Below are positions 7,976-14,737 of a stretch of 23,410 nucleotides of DNA, piece by piece (position 1 is the stretch's first letter; each line of letters begins with the position of its first letter). The DNA is from an uncultured Oscillospiraceae bacterium (GTDB lineage: Bacteria; Bacillota; Clostridia; Oscillospirales; Ruminococcaceae). The DNA is taken from assembly GCA_905212515.1 (NCBI GenBank), contig CAJMEU010000029.1, forward strand, positions 1 to 23,410, read 5' to 3'. The translations under genes were made by a program, and so were the position numbers. Below the pieces are notes generated by a model. It searched no databases and was not told the DNA's origin. It saw nothing but the letters and a program-made list of their open reading frames with translations.

Positions 7976-8580
7976 CGGAACTGGTAAGAAGCCTGGCGCA
8001 GTTCTTCCTTTATGCGGTGCTGGCCGTGTTTGCCCAAAACGCCGTGTTCACCCGTGCGCTGGGCGTGTCCCGCCTGGTCAAGGTGGTGGGGGACGACACC
8101 GATCCCTGGTCCTTCAGCCTGCTGCTGTGCTGTATCCAGCTCATCAGCGCGCCGCTGGGCTATCTGGTGAACGAGCAGATCAAAACCTCGCCCTACCGCG
8201 CCTATCTGCGGCCCATCCTGATGCTGGCCTGCGCGGCGGTGGCGTTCTTTGTGGTGCTGGGCGCCATCGTGCTGGTGCGCCGCATGGAGGGCGCCCGCGC
8301 CCTGGTGGGCGCGCTGCCCATGGCCACGTTCAACACCTGCGTGCTGGGCACCATGCTGGCCTCGGCCACCCAAAGCTTCACCTTCGGCCAAACCATGGGC
8401 TTTGCCCTGGGCAGCGGCGTGGGCTATGTGCTGGCCGTGCAGGTGGTGCTGGAGGGCCAGCGCAAGCTGGACAGCGAAAAGGTGCCCGGCATTTTCCGCG
8501 GCCTGCCGGTGGCGCTGCTGTACATCGGCATCCTGGCCCTGGCCATCTACGGTTTTACCGGCCACACGGTGGCGTTCTGA
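7972..8580 (+). CDS. RnfA/NqrE-like membrane subunit (locus 1)
   Basis: A 202-residue membrane protein of the RnfA/RnfE (NqrE/NqrD) family with about six hydrophobic segments. QNAVFTRALGV matches the family's ENFVLVxxLGxC segment, and FRGLPVALLYIGILALAIYGF matches the RnfA C-terminus (FRGLPIALITAGLMALAFMGF type), so it is called RnfA rather than RnfE. The start overlaps the end of the extended RnfE frame as ATGA. The cysteine expected in LGxC is replaced (LGVSRL). In the second half the expected TNC reads FNTC, with Thr at the ligand position and Cys one residue later. The normal [2Fe-2S] ligand set is therefore not present. Cysteines elsewhere (LLLCC, LAC) are not at ligand positions. Confidence 0.82.
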   Translation: MTELVRSLAQFFLYAVLAVFAQNAVFTRALGVSRLVKVVGDDTDPWSFSLLLCCIQLISAPLGYLVNEQIKTSPYRAYLRPILMLACAAVAFFVVLGAIVLVRRMEGARALVGALPMATFNTCVLGTMLASATQSFTFGQTMGFALGSGVGYVLAVQVVLEGQRKLDSEKVPGIFRGLPVALLYIGILALAIYGFTGHTVAF

Positions 8581-8587
8581 GCCGGCC

Positions 8588-9436
8588 GTGGAACTGCGAT
8601 CGCTGGGCGAAGGCGTCTACGCCCTGTACAAAGAGACGCTTCCCATCGGCCGTGCGTGTTACCGCGACGGCCGTTTTTTGGAGTTTTTCGTGGAGGAGGC
8701 CTGGCGCCGCCGCGGTTACGGCACCTGGTTTTTCAGGCAGGTTTTGAAGACGGAAGGCGTGCCGCCGGCCCTTCCCCTCACGGCCGCCCCGCCCGCGGGC
8801 CCGGCCGGCCGTGCGTTCCTAAGCAAACTGGGCTTTTCCCCGGCGGACGGGCAGTGGCGCCGCGCGCCGTCGCCGCAGGAAAACGCGCTGACGGTGGTGC
8901 ACGCCTTCTGGCGCGCCCATCTGCCGGCCGGGGGCTTTGCCATCGACGCCACGGCCGGCAACGGCCACGATACGGCTTTGCTGTGCCGCCTGGTGGGTCC
9001 GGCGGGCCGCGTGCTGGCGCTGGATATCCAGCGGCGTGCCGTGGACGCCACCAACGCCCGCCTGGCCGCCGCGGGCCTGGCCCGGATCGGCCGGGCGGTG
9101 CTGGACAGCCACGCGAACCTGGCCCGCTGGGCGGCCCCGGGCGCGGCCGACGCGGTGGTGTTCAATTTGGGCTATCTGCCCGGGGCCAGCCACAGCCTGT
9201 TCACCGTGCCCCAGGTGAGCGTGCCCGCCCTGGACACGGCGCTGGGACTGCTGCGGCCGGGCGGTATTTTAACGGTGTGCGCCTATTCCGGCGGCGCACA
9301 GGGCACCGCCGAGCGGGACGCCGTGCTGGCCTGGGCGGACGGTGTGGACACGGCCTGCTTCGCGGTGCGGCAGGAGCGGTTTGAAGACCGCGCCGGCCAC
9401 CCGCCGGTGGCCCTGTGCCTGCGCCGTTTGGGGTGA
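8588..9436 (+). CDS. GNAT-like domain fused to a YtqB/MnmM-type SAM methyltransferase
   Basis: A 282-residue protein from a GTG at 8588, seven bases after the rnfA stop. No ATG and no strong ribosome site is available, so coupling with rnfA is likely. Residues 1 to about 95 look like a compact GNAT acetyltransferase: RRRGYGTWFFRQ (acetyl-CoA loop) and AFLSKLGF near the end. Residues about 103-282 are a class I SAM methyltransferase of the rRNA_methylase/YtqB family: FAIDATAGNGHDT (SAM motif I, 117-129), LALDIQ (acidic motif II) and VFNLGYLPG (191-199), a signature of this family. B. subtilis YtqB (MnmM) methylates the wobble uridine of tRNA (nm5s2U to mnm5s2U), so tRNA modification is the likely role. 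The N-terminal extension is not part of the standard single-domain enzyme. The GNAT call is less certain than the methyltransferase call. Confidence 0.83.
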   Translation: MELRSLGEGVYALYKETLPIGRACYRDGRFLEFFVEEAWRRRGYGTWFFRQVLKTEGVPPALPLTAAPPAGPAGRAFLSKLGFSPADGQWRRAPSPQENALTVVHAFWRAHLPAGGFAIDATAGNGHDTALLCRLVGPAGRVLALDIQRRAVDATNARLAAAGLARIGRAVLDSHANLARWAAPGAADAVVFNLGYLPGASHSLFTVPQVSVPALDTALGLLRPGGILTVCAYSGGAQGTAERDAVLAWADGVDTACFAVRQERFEDRAGHPPVALCLRRLG

Positions 9437-9625
9437 GGAAAACAGCGAAACAGGAGAAAAAAACGTATTTCACCGGTTTTTCACCGTTGCCCTATCCTTT
9501 TTTCACAATTGGGCCGTATACTAAGGGCAGGACAAAGGGAAAGCGGGCCGGCAAGTGGCCTGCGCAAAGCGCAGTTTCCCTTTGCACACTGAGATAAATC
9601 CCGGCGAAAAAGGAGAGACCGATTT

Positions 9626-11104
9626 ATGAATAACTGGGAATATGATTACACCAATTTGTACAACGGGGCAAGCGCGAACAACGCACAGCCCGCGGGCGGC
9701 CAGCAGGGCCAGGCGGCACAGCCCGACCCGGCCGTGAACACGAACCCCCAGCCGGGGGCGGACGGCGGCACGTATACGTCCGGCAGCTACCAGGCCGGCG
9801 GCTATACGGGCGGCGGCTACGGCGGGTACAACGCCGGCAGCTACAACTACGGCGCCCCCCAGCCGCCCAAACCGCCCAAGCGGGATCACAAATGGGCAAG
9901 GCGCGTGGGCGCGGCGGCCCTGGCCCTGGTGTTCTGCGTGGGCGCCGGCTTTGGCGGCGGCTACCTGGGCACTTTGGCGGCGCAAAGCAACGCGGCCCTG
10001 GCGGCGCCTTCCTCCAGTGCCTCCCAGGCGGCTGTGCAGGACAACGCCAACGCGGTCACGCCGGCCCCCGTGACAGACAGCGGCAGCCTGACCGTGTCGC
10101 AGATCGCCAGCAAGGTGGGCCCCAGTGTGGTGGAAGTCACCACCGAGACCGCCACCATGAACCCCTACTTCGGGCAGTATGTCCAGTCCGGCGCTGGCAG
10201 CGGCGTCATCATCAGCCAGGACGGCTACATCGTCACCAACAACCATGTGGTGTCCGGCGCCAGCCAGATCAAAGTGACCACCCAGGATAAACAGAGCTAT
10301 GAGGCCACGCTGATCGGCAGGGATGAAAAGACGGACGTGGCCGTGCTGAAGATCGACGCCACGGGCCTGACCGCCGCCGCCATCGGCGACTCCGACAAGC
10401 TGGCCGTGGGCGAATTCGCCCTGGCCGTGGGCAATCCTTTGGGCACCTTGGGCGGCACCGTCACCGACGGCATTATCTCCGCCCTGGACCGCGACATCAC
10501 CGTCAATAACCAGACCATGACCCTGCTGCAGACCAACGCGGCTGTCAGCCCCGGAAACTCCGGCGGCGGCCTGTTCAACGCCAAGGGCGAGCTGATCGGC
10601 ATCGTCAACGCCAAGTCCGGCGGCAGCGACGTGGAGGGCCTGGGCTTCGCGATCCCCATCAACACGGCCATGGAAGTGGCAGAAAGCCTGATCGCCAACG
10701 GCTATGTGGCCGGCCGCCCCGTGCTGGGCGTGACGGTGATCGCCATTGACGACGTGAGCACCGCCATGCAGTACGGCGTGTCCCAGCTGGGCGTGTACAT
10801 CGCCCAAGTCACCGAGGGCGGCGCGGCCGAGAAGGCCGGCCTGCAGTCCGGCGACCTGCTGGTGTCCATCGACGGCGCCGCGGTGTCCGCCACGGCGGAC
10901 GTCACCAGTATTTTGGACCAGCACAGCGTGGGTGATACGCTGGAGGTGCAGGTGCAGCGCGACCGCCAGGTGCTGAGCTTCAGCGTCACGCTGCAGGAAT
11001 CTGCCCCCACCGCCACGGCGCAGCCCGCGGACAGCACTCCTGCCCAGCAGGAGGAGCAGTCCCGGCAGGACGGCTCCTGGAATCCCTTCCAGGGCCGCTG
11101 GTAA
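9626..11104 (+). CDS. HtrA/DegP-type S1C serine protease, membrane-anchored, with PDZ domain
   Basis: A 492-residue protein with the order cytoplasmic tail, one transmembrane helix, trypsin-like protease and PDZ. The tail (1-90) is low in complexity and rich in Gly, Tyr, Gln and Pro. The helix spans about 93-118. The protease domain (about 155-350) has the triad His207 (TNNHVVSG), Asp237 (KTDVAVLKID) and Ser312 (SPGNSGGGL). The final motif is GNSGGG rather than the usual GNSGGP. The PDZ domain (about 365-460) contains GVYIAQVTEGGAAEKAGLQ and GDLLVSIDG. HtrA proteases of Firmicutes degrade or refold damaged envelope and secreted proteins. AAAAAGGAGAG precedes the ATG. A clear terminator follows, so it is probably a single-gene unit. 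A TATACT lies at 9517 but no convincing -35 was found. Confidence 0.93.
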   Translation: MNNWEYDYTNLYNGASANNAQPAGGQQGQAAQPDPAVNTNPQPGADGGTYTSGSYQAGGYTGGGYGGYNAGSYNYGAPQPPKPPKRDHKWARRVGAAALALVFCVGAGFGGGYLGTLAAQSNAALAAPSSSASQAAVQDNANAVTPAPVTDSGSLTVSQIASKVGPSVVEVTTETATMNPYFGQYVQSGAGSGVIISQDGYIVTNNHVVSGASQIKVTTQDKQSYEATLIGRDEKTDVAVLKIDATGLTAAAIGDSDKLAVGEFALAVGNPLGTLGGTVTDGIISALDRDITVNNQTMTLLQTNAAVSPGNSGGGLFNAKGELIGIVNAKSGGSDVEGLGFAIPINTAMEVAESLIANGYVAGRPVLGVTVIAIDDVSTAMQYGVSQLGVYIAQVTEGGAAEKAGLQSGDLLVSIDGAAVSATADVTSILDQHSVGDTLEVQVQRDRQVLSFSVTLQESAPTATAQPADSTPAQQEEQSRQDGSWNPFQGRW

Positions 11105-11115
11105 ACCGCACAAAC

Positions 11116-11150
11116 AAAAGCCCCTCATCTTTCCGGATGAGGGGCTTTTT
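11116..11150 (+). terminator. Intrinsic terminator of the htrA-type gene
   Basis: A 14-bp stem AAAAGCCCCTCATC/GATGAGGGGCTTTT with a 6-base loop, running into TTTTT. It begins 12 bases after the protease stop codon. Confidence 0.9.
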
Positions 11151-11183
11151 AGATGTCCCCGGTGCCGAAGGCAAAATCCTCTC

Positions 11184-11212
11184 TTGCAAGAATGGGCTGG
11201 ATTTGATAGAAT
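11184..11212 (+). promoter_or_regulatory. Promoter for the surface-protein leader
   Basis: TTGCAA-N17-TAGAAT with an extended -10 (TGA directly before the hexamer). It lies just after the preceding terminator and drives a leader of about 180 bases before the surface-protein ATG. A second TATAAT at 11302-11307 lies downstream, but its -35 region would fall on the end of the G tract and matches poorly. Confidence 0.6.
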
Positions 11213-11243
11213 GAAAAAAGATCAGGAAGGGAGGCCTCCGGCG

Positions 11244-11288
11244 ATGATGATATATGGAAAAATATGGAACGGGGGGGGGGGCTTCTAA
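11244..11288 (+). other. Short leader ORF carrying an 11-G homopolymer
   Basis: GGAAGGGAGG precedes ATGATG at 11244, opening a frame of 14 codons (MMIYGKIWNGGGGF) that ends at TAA 11286. Bases 11271-11281 are an uninterrupted run of 11 G. With 11 G the frame stops at 11286. With 12 it would stop at TAG after 16 codons. With 10 it would run about 44 codons to TGA at 11377-11379, just before the surface-protein ribosome site. The SD is partly inside the palindrome GGAGGCCTCC (11230-11239). Whether it is translated is unknown. Confidence 0.4.
11271..11281. repeat. Poly-G tract (11 G)
   Basis: The longest homopolymer I noticed in the window, located in the transcribed leader of the surface-protein gene. 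Tracts of this length are prone to slipped-strand change in bacteria and also to sequencing error. Confidence 0.9.
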
Positions 11289-11315
11289 TTTAGCTGCGGG
11301 CTATAATAAACAAAG

Positions 11316-11354
11316 CCAAAGTGTGCCCAATGTGGGTGGGGTTTGGGTTTTTTT
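11316..11354 (+). terminator. Terminator-like hairpin in the leader (possible attenuator)
   Basis: CCAAA...TTTGG forms an outer 5-bp stem and GCCCA/TGGGT an inner 5-bp stem, separated by a 4x4 internal loop with a 3-base apical loop; GTTTTTTT follows. An alternative CCCAA/TTGGG stem abuts the same T7 run. It lies between the leader promoter and the surface-protein ribosome site (AGGAGG near 11387), the position of an attenuator. The GC core is modest, so strength is uncertain. Confidence 0.4.
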
Positions 11355-11400
11355 GTGTTGCCATGAATTTTCAGGATGATCAAAAAAGGAGGAAAACCAC

Positions 11401-13494
11401 ATGAAGAAATTGGTATCCGGGTTTCTGGCGCTGTGCATGGCCCTCAGCCTGTCGGCCCCTGCCCTCGCGGATGCGGCGTTGTCCGAAGCGCTGCTCACGA
11501 CAGCCGAATTGCCGCTGCCCACGTGGTCCCCCACCGTTGTCACGGCGGCCGACGATCAAAAAGGGGCAAAGGATTGGACCGAAGTGGGGGCCATTGGAGA
11601 TTGGCATACACAGCTCAATGGGATTAGCACCGAAAGCAACACCGTTTACAAAATCAAGCTGACGGGCAATTTCACCTTGGACACTGCCTTAAGCGTTGCC
11701 GATACCAACACGTTGGAGCTGGACCTAAATGGTTGTGCCCTAACGGCGGCACAGGGCCAGCGCCATTTGATCGTCAATGGCACGCTGATATTGACGGACA
11801 GCGCCGGCGGTGGCCGCCTGGATGGCGGCGGGCATAGCGGTGGCGTGGAAGTGAAGAAAAAACAGGACACAGCGAACGGTGTATTTACGATGAACAGCGG
11901 CGCCATTGTCAACTGTAAAAACGATACCTCCGGCGCCGGCGTATACGTGAACGGCGGTACCTTTACCATGGCGGGCGGAACGATCGACAGCTGCACTGCC
12001 TCTGGCGGCAGGATCTCCGATGGCGGTGGCGTGGCGGTAAAAGGCGGCGCGTTCATCATGACAAGCGGTACGATCAGTAACTGTACAGCCGCCACTTCTG
12101 GCGGTGGCGTGTATCTGGATATAATCGGCGGCGAGGTCAAGCTGCAAGACGGCGTCGTCAGCGGCTGTACTGCGAATACCGGCGGCGGCATCTATATGGG
12201 CGGTGGAACATTTAACATGACAAACAGCACCATCAGCAACTGCAGCGCCGGACGTGCCGGCGGCGGTGTATGTGTGGATGGCGGCGTGTCCACTCTGCAA
12301 GGTGGAACCATAGAAAATTGCTGCGTCTCCGGTACCGGCAGTGACACTGGCGGCGGTGGGGTGGCGCTGGGGGGAGGCATGCTCACCCTGAAAAGCGGCG
12401 CCATCCGCGGATGCTCCGCCAACAGCGGCGGCGGCGCGCTTGCGTGGAAAGGTGTTTTCAAATTGGAAGGCGGAGCCATCAACAACTGCACTGCCACGGA
12501 AGGCGGCGGCGTGTATGTGGAACCGATTGCCACCTTCCAGGTTCAGGGCAGTCCATCGGTGACAGATAACGTGGCTGGTGACGTGACAAATAATATATAC
12601 TTGCGCTTGAACAGCAACACCCAGAAGGGGGCGGTGATTGAGGTAACAGGCGCCCTGGACACCGGCGCGGCACTGGGCGTGACCCTGGGCGGAAATATTG
12701 ATGAGTGGAAGGACAAGACGTTCTTACAAGACCTTCCCAGTGGCAATCGGGCCTTTTTCCCCGACAGTGATTCCACCCAATACTTTACCAGTGGCGCTAT
12801 AGACAGCTTCGGCAATTTTGCCACGGCGCCTTATGTGGGCCCTGCACCAGTTACCCCGGACATAGCCGTCACCCTGGACAAAGCAACCCTGTCCCTGAAA
12901 CCGGGCGATACGGCGAAACTGAAAGCCACCCTGACACCCGCCGACGCCACCTACAAGTACATCTTCTGGGAATCCTCGGATGAAGCAGTCGCTACGGTCA
13001 GCGACAGCGGCCTGGTGACGGCCGTGGCCGACGGCACGGCAACCGTCACGGCCAAAAGCTGGTACGGCCATGAGGCCGCTTGCGCAGTGACCGTCAAAAC
13101 CCCCGACGAGCCCACGCCGCCGCAGCCCGTTGACCCCTGGCCCACGGAGGGGCTGGAAGGGTTCGTGACGCGGTGCTACCGCGTGGCCCTCTCCCGCGAC
13201 CCGGACAAGGCCGGCCATGCCGACTGGGTGCGCTGGCTGCAGGACGGCACGGTGGATGCGACGTCCTGCACTTACGGCTTTGTGTTCAGCAAAGAGATGA
13301 ACAACAAGAACCTCTCGGACGAGGACTTTGTCAAGACGCTGTACCGGCTGTTCATGGACCGGGAGGGCGAAGCCGCGGGCGTGGCCTTCTGGACCAATTA
13401 CCTGAACGGCGGTCACAGCCGCGAAGAAGTGTTCCACGGCTTTGCCGATTCCGTGGAGTTTGCCCGTATCAAAACAAACTACGGCATCCGGTAA
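11401..13494 (+). CDS. Secreted beta-helix surface protein with Big2 and DUF4214 domains
   Basis: A 697-residue secreted protein. Residues 1-24 are a signal peptide (MKKLVSGFLALCMALSLSAP, cleavage after ALA). About 75-430 form a right-handed beta-helix-like region with a repeated motif of roughly GGxFxMxxGTIxNCTAxxGGGVY, seen about nine times, with regularly spaced Cys in the NCT/GCS turns. About 487-565 is a bacterial Ig-like (Big2) domain (LDKATLSLKPGDTAKLKATL, then ATVSDSGLVTAVADGTATV). About 583-697 is DUF4214, with two helical half-repeats (RVALSRDPDKAGHADWVRWL and RLFMDREGEAAGVAFWTNYL). No LPXTG motif or C-terminal anchor is seen, so cell attachment may go through DUF4214 or partners. 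AAAAAAGGAGG precedes the ATG. The beta-helix part looks less GC-rich than the Big2/DUF4214 part. Adhesion or glycan contact is a guess from domain types only. Confidence 0.88.
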   Translation: MKKLVSGFLALCMALSLSAPALADAALSEALLTTAELPLPTWSPTVVTAADDQKGAKDWTEVGAIGDWHTQLNGISTESNTVYKIKLTGNFTLDTALSVADTNTLELDLNGCALTAAQGQRHLIVNGTLILTDSAGGGRLDGGGHSGGVEVKKKQDTANGVFTMNSGAIVNCKNDTSGAGVYVNGGTFTMAGGTIDSCTASGGRISDGGGVAVKGGAFIMTSGTISNCTAATSGGGVYLDIIGGEVKLQDGVVSGCTANTGGGIYMGGGTFNMTNSTISNCSAGRAGGGVCVDGGVSTLQGGTIENCCVSGTGSDTGGGGVALGGGMLTLKSGAIRGCSANSGGGALAWKGVFKLEGGAINNCTATEGGGVYVEPIATFQVQGSPSVTDNVAGDVTNNIYLRLNSNTQKGAVIEVTGALDTGAALGVTLGGNIDEWKDKTFLQDLPSGNRAFFPDSDSTQYFTSGAIDSFGNFATAPYVGPAPVTPDIAVTLDKATLSLKPGDTAKLKATLTPADATYKYIFWESSDEAVATVSDSGLVTAVADGTATVTAKSWYGHEAACAVTVKTPDEPTPPQPVDPWPTEGLEGFVTRCYRVALSRDPDKAGHADWVRWLQDGTVDATSCTYGFVFSKEMNNKNLSDEDFVKTLYRLFMDREGEAAGVAFWTNYLNGGHSREEVFHGFADSVEFARIKTNYGIR

Positions 13495-13512
13495 AACAAA
13501 AAGAAAGCAAAC

Positions 13513-13545
13513 AGGCGCCCCGGAAGTTCCGGGGCGCCTCTTTTG
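13513..13545. terminator. Bidirectional terminator between convergent genes
   Basis: A stem of 11-13 bp, AGGCGCCCCGG/CCGGGGCGCCT, followed by CTTTTG on the plus strand and by a T-rich stretch (TGTTTGCTTTCTTTTTG) on the minus strand. It lies 18 bases after the surface-protein stop and 20 bases after the nucleoid-protein stop. Confidence 0.9.
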
Positions 13546-13564
13546 TTCAGAATGGCGCGGGACG

Positions 13565-14587
13565 TCACACCAGAATGTTTTTGATCAGCAGGCTGGTGGT
13601 TCCGTCGGGATTCTTGATGAATTCCAGGGCGCTCTCGTCCCGGTACACCTCCACGGGCACCTTTACCTCCACGCCGCCGGCGCTGCGCAGGGACTGCTTT
13701 TCCAGCCGCCGCACGGCCGCCGCCGGCATGGGCAGGGGCTCGTCCAGGGCAATGTCCCGCTCCGCCAGGGCCTTGGTAAAGGCCTCGCGGGCGTGGGGCA
13801 GGTCGCCGTACAGCGTGTCGCACAGGTCCTCGATGGGCGCCGGCTCCCAGGGCACGTCCGGGCGGCTGGCCGCCACCTTTGCCGCCTTGTACTCGGCGCA
13901 CACCGCGGCCGCCACCTCGGGTTCGTCCACGCCGGTGGCGCCGTAAAACTGCTGGTTCACCTCCACGGCCACACTGCGGATGGTCTCCAGCTTTTCTTTG
14001 GGCGACAGGCCCGGCCGCACTTCCAGCAGCCGGCGGCCCAGGTAGGGCTGTTTATGGCCGTCCATGTCGTACTTTTTTTCCAGCAGACGCACATGATAGG
14101 GCGCTTTCAGGGAAAGCTCGATAAAGAAGGCCTCGTCGGCCTTGCCCGATGCGCCGGGCAGCATGGTGGCCTGGCGCACGATGTCGTTGGCCGCGGCGCT
14201 GCCGCGCAGTTCAAAATAGTGGGCCACCCCGATTTTGTAATTCAGCTTAAAGGCGGCAAAATAATCCTTCCCGTCAATGGACAGCAGCGCGAAGGCCGCG
14301 TCGCCGGCGGGGATGGAGGGGTTTTCGGTCAGGATCTGGAACCACTGTTCGGCCAGGCGCACCGTGGCGGGCAGGAAGTCCTCTTCCACCTCGGAAAGCT
14401 TCGCGGCCAGGGGCGCCTCGGCGGGCAGGGTGCACAGCTTTGTCTCCTCACCGTTAAAGGCCCGGGCGGCAATGCCGGAAAGATAAGCAAGGGCGTCCTC
14501 GCTTTCCAGCAGATATTCGCTCACCACCGGGGCGTCCACATTGGTGTCCAGGATATGCAGCACGGCTTTTGTGATGGAAAGGTCCAT
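13565..14587 (-). CDS. Nucleoid-associated protein, NdpA/YejK (37-kDa) family
   Basis: A 340-residue soluble protein that resembles the 37-kDa nucleoid-associated family (YejK/NdpA, PF04245) as found in Clostridia. Landmarks are the N-terminal ITKAVLHILDTN segment, ALLSIDGKDYFAAFKLNYK in the middle, FFIELSLKAPYH and the C-terminal VEVKVPVEVY. E. coli YejK associates with the nucleoid; the role in Firmicutes is not well defined. An ATG at 14593 is also possible, but the AGAGG site sits six bases before the ATG at 14587 and touches the earlier one, so 14587 was chosen. It is divergent from prfC with its own promoter. The assignment rests on remembered family patterns and is moderately sure. Confidence 0.75.
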   Translation of the reverse strand: MDLSITKAVLHILDTNVDAPVVSEYLLESEDALAYLSGIAARAFNGEETKLCTLPAEAPLAAKLSEVEEDFLPATVRLAEQWFQILTENPSIPAGDAAFALLSIDGKDYFAAFKLNYKIGVAHYFELRGSAAANDIVRQATMLPGASGKADEAFFIELSLKAPYHVRLLEKKYDMDGHKQPYLGRRLLEVRPGLSPKEKLETIRSVAVEVNQQFYGATGVDEPEVAAAVCAEYKAAKVAASRPDVPWEPAPIEDLCDTLYGDLPHAREAFTKALAERDIALDEPLPMPAAAVRRLEKQSLRSAGGVEVKVPVEVYRDESALEFIKNPDGTTSLLIKNILV

Positions 14588-14621
14588 GTTCATCCTCTTT
14601 TCGCTGTCGTTTTGCCTTTCT

Positions 14622-14650
14622 ATTATACAATGGTTTGCAAAGCAGCGCAA
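14622..14650 (-). promoter_or_regulatory. Promoter of the nucleoid-associated gene
   Basis: Minus strand TTGCGC-N17-TATAAT: a perfect -10 hexamer and correct spacing, 35 bases upstream of the chosen start codon. Confidence 0.65.
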
Positions 14651-14656
14651 ATCATC

Positions 14657-14685
14657 TTGCCAGGCATACAAAAATAGCTTATAAT
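14657..14685 (+). promoter_or_regulatory. Promoter of prfC
   Basis: TTGCCA-N17-TATAAT, 53 bases before the prfC ATG. It is divergent from, and interleaved closely with, the promoter of the nucleoid-associated gene. Confidence 0.8.
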
Positions 14686-14737
14686 AATCCAGTTAGACGT
14701 GAAAAATGGGTATTCGCCCCAGTGAGCAGGAGACAAT

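Noticed and set aside
9481..9522. Promoter for the HtrA-type gene using TATACT at 9517
   Set aside because: No -35 hexamer at 16-18 bases. TTGCCC at 9487 is 24 bases away, so no promoter feature was entered.
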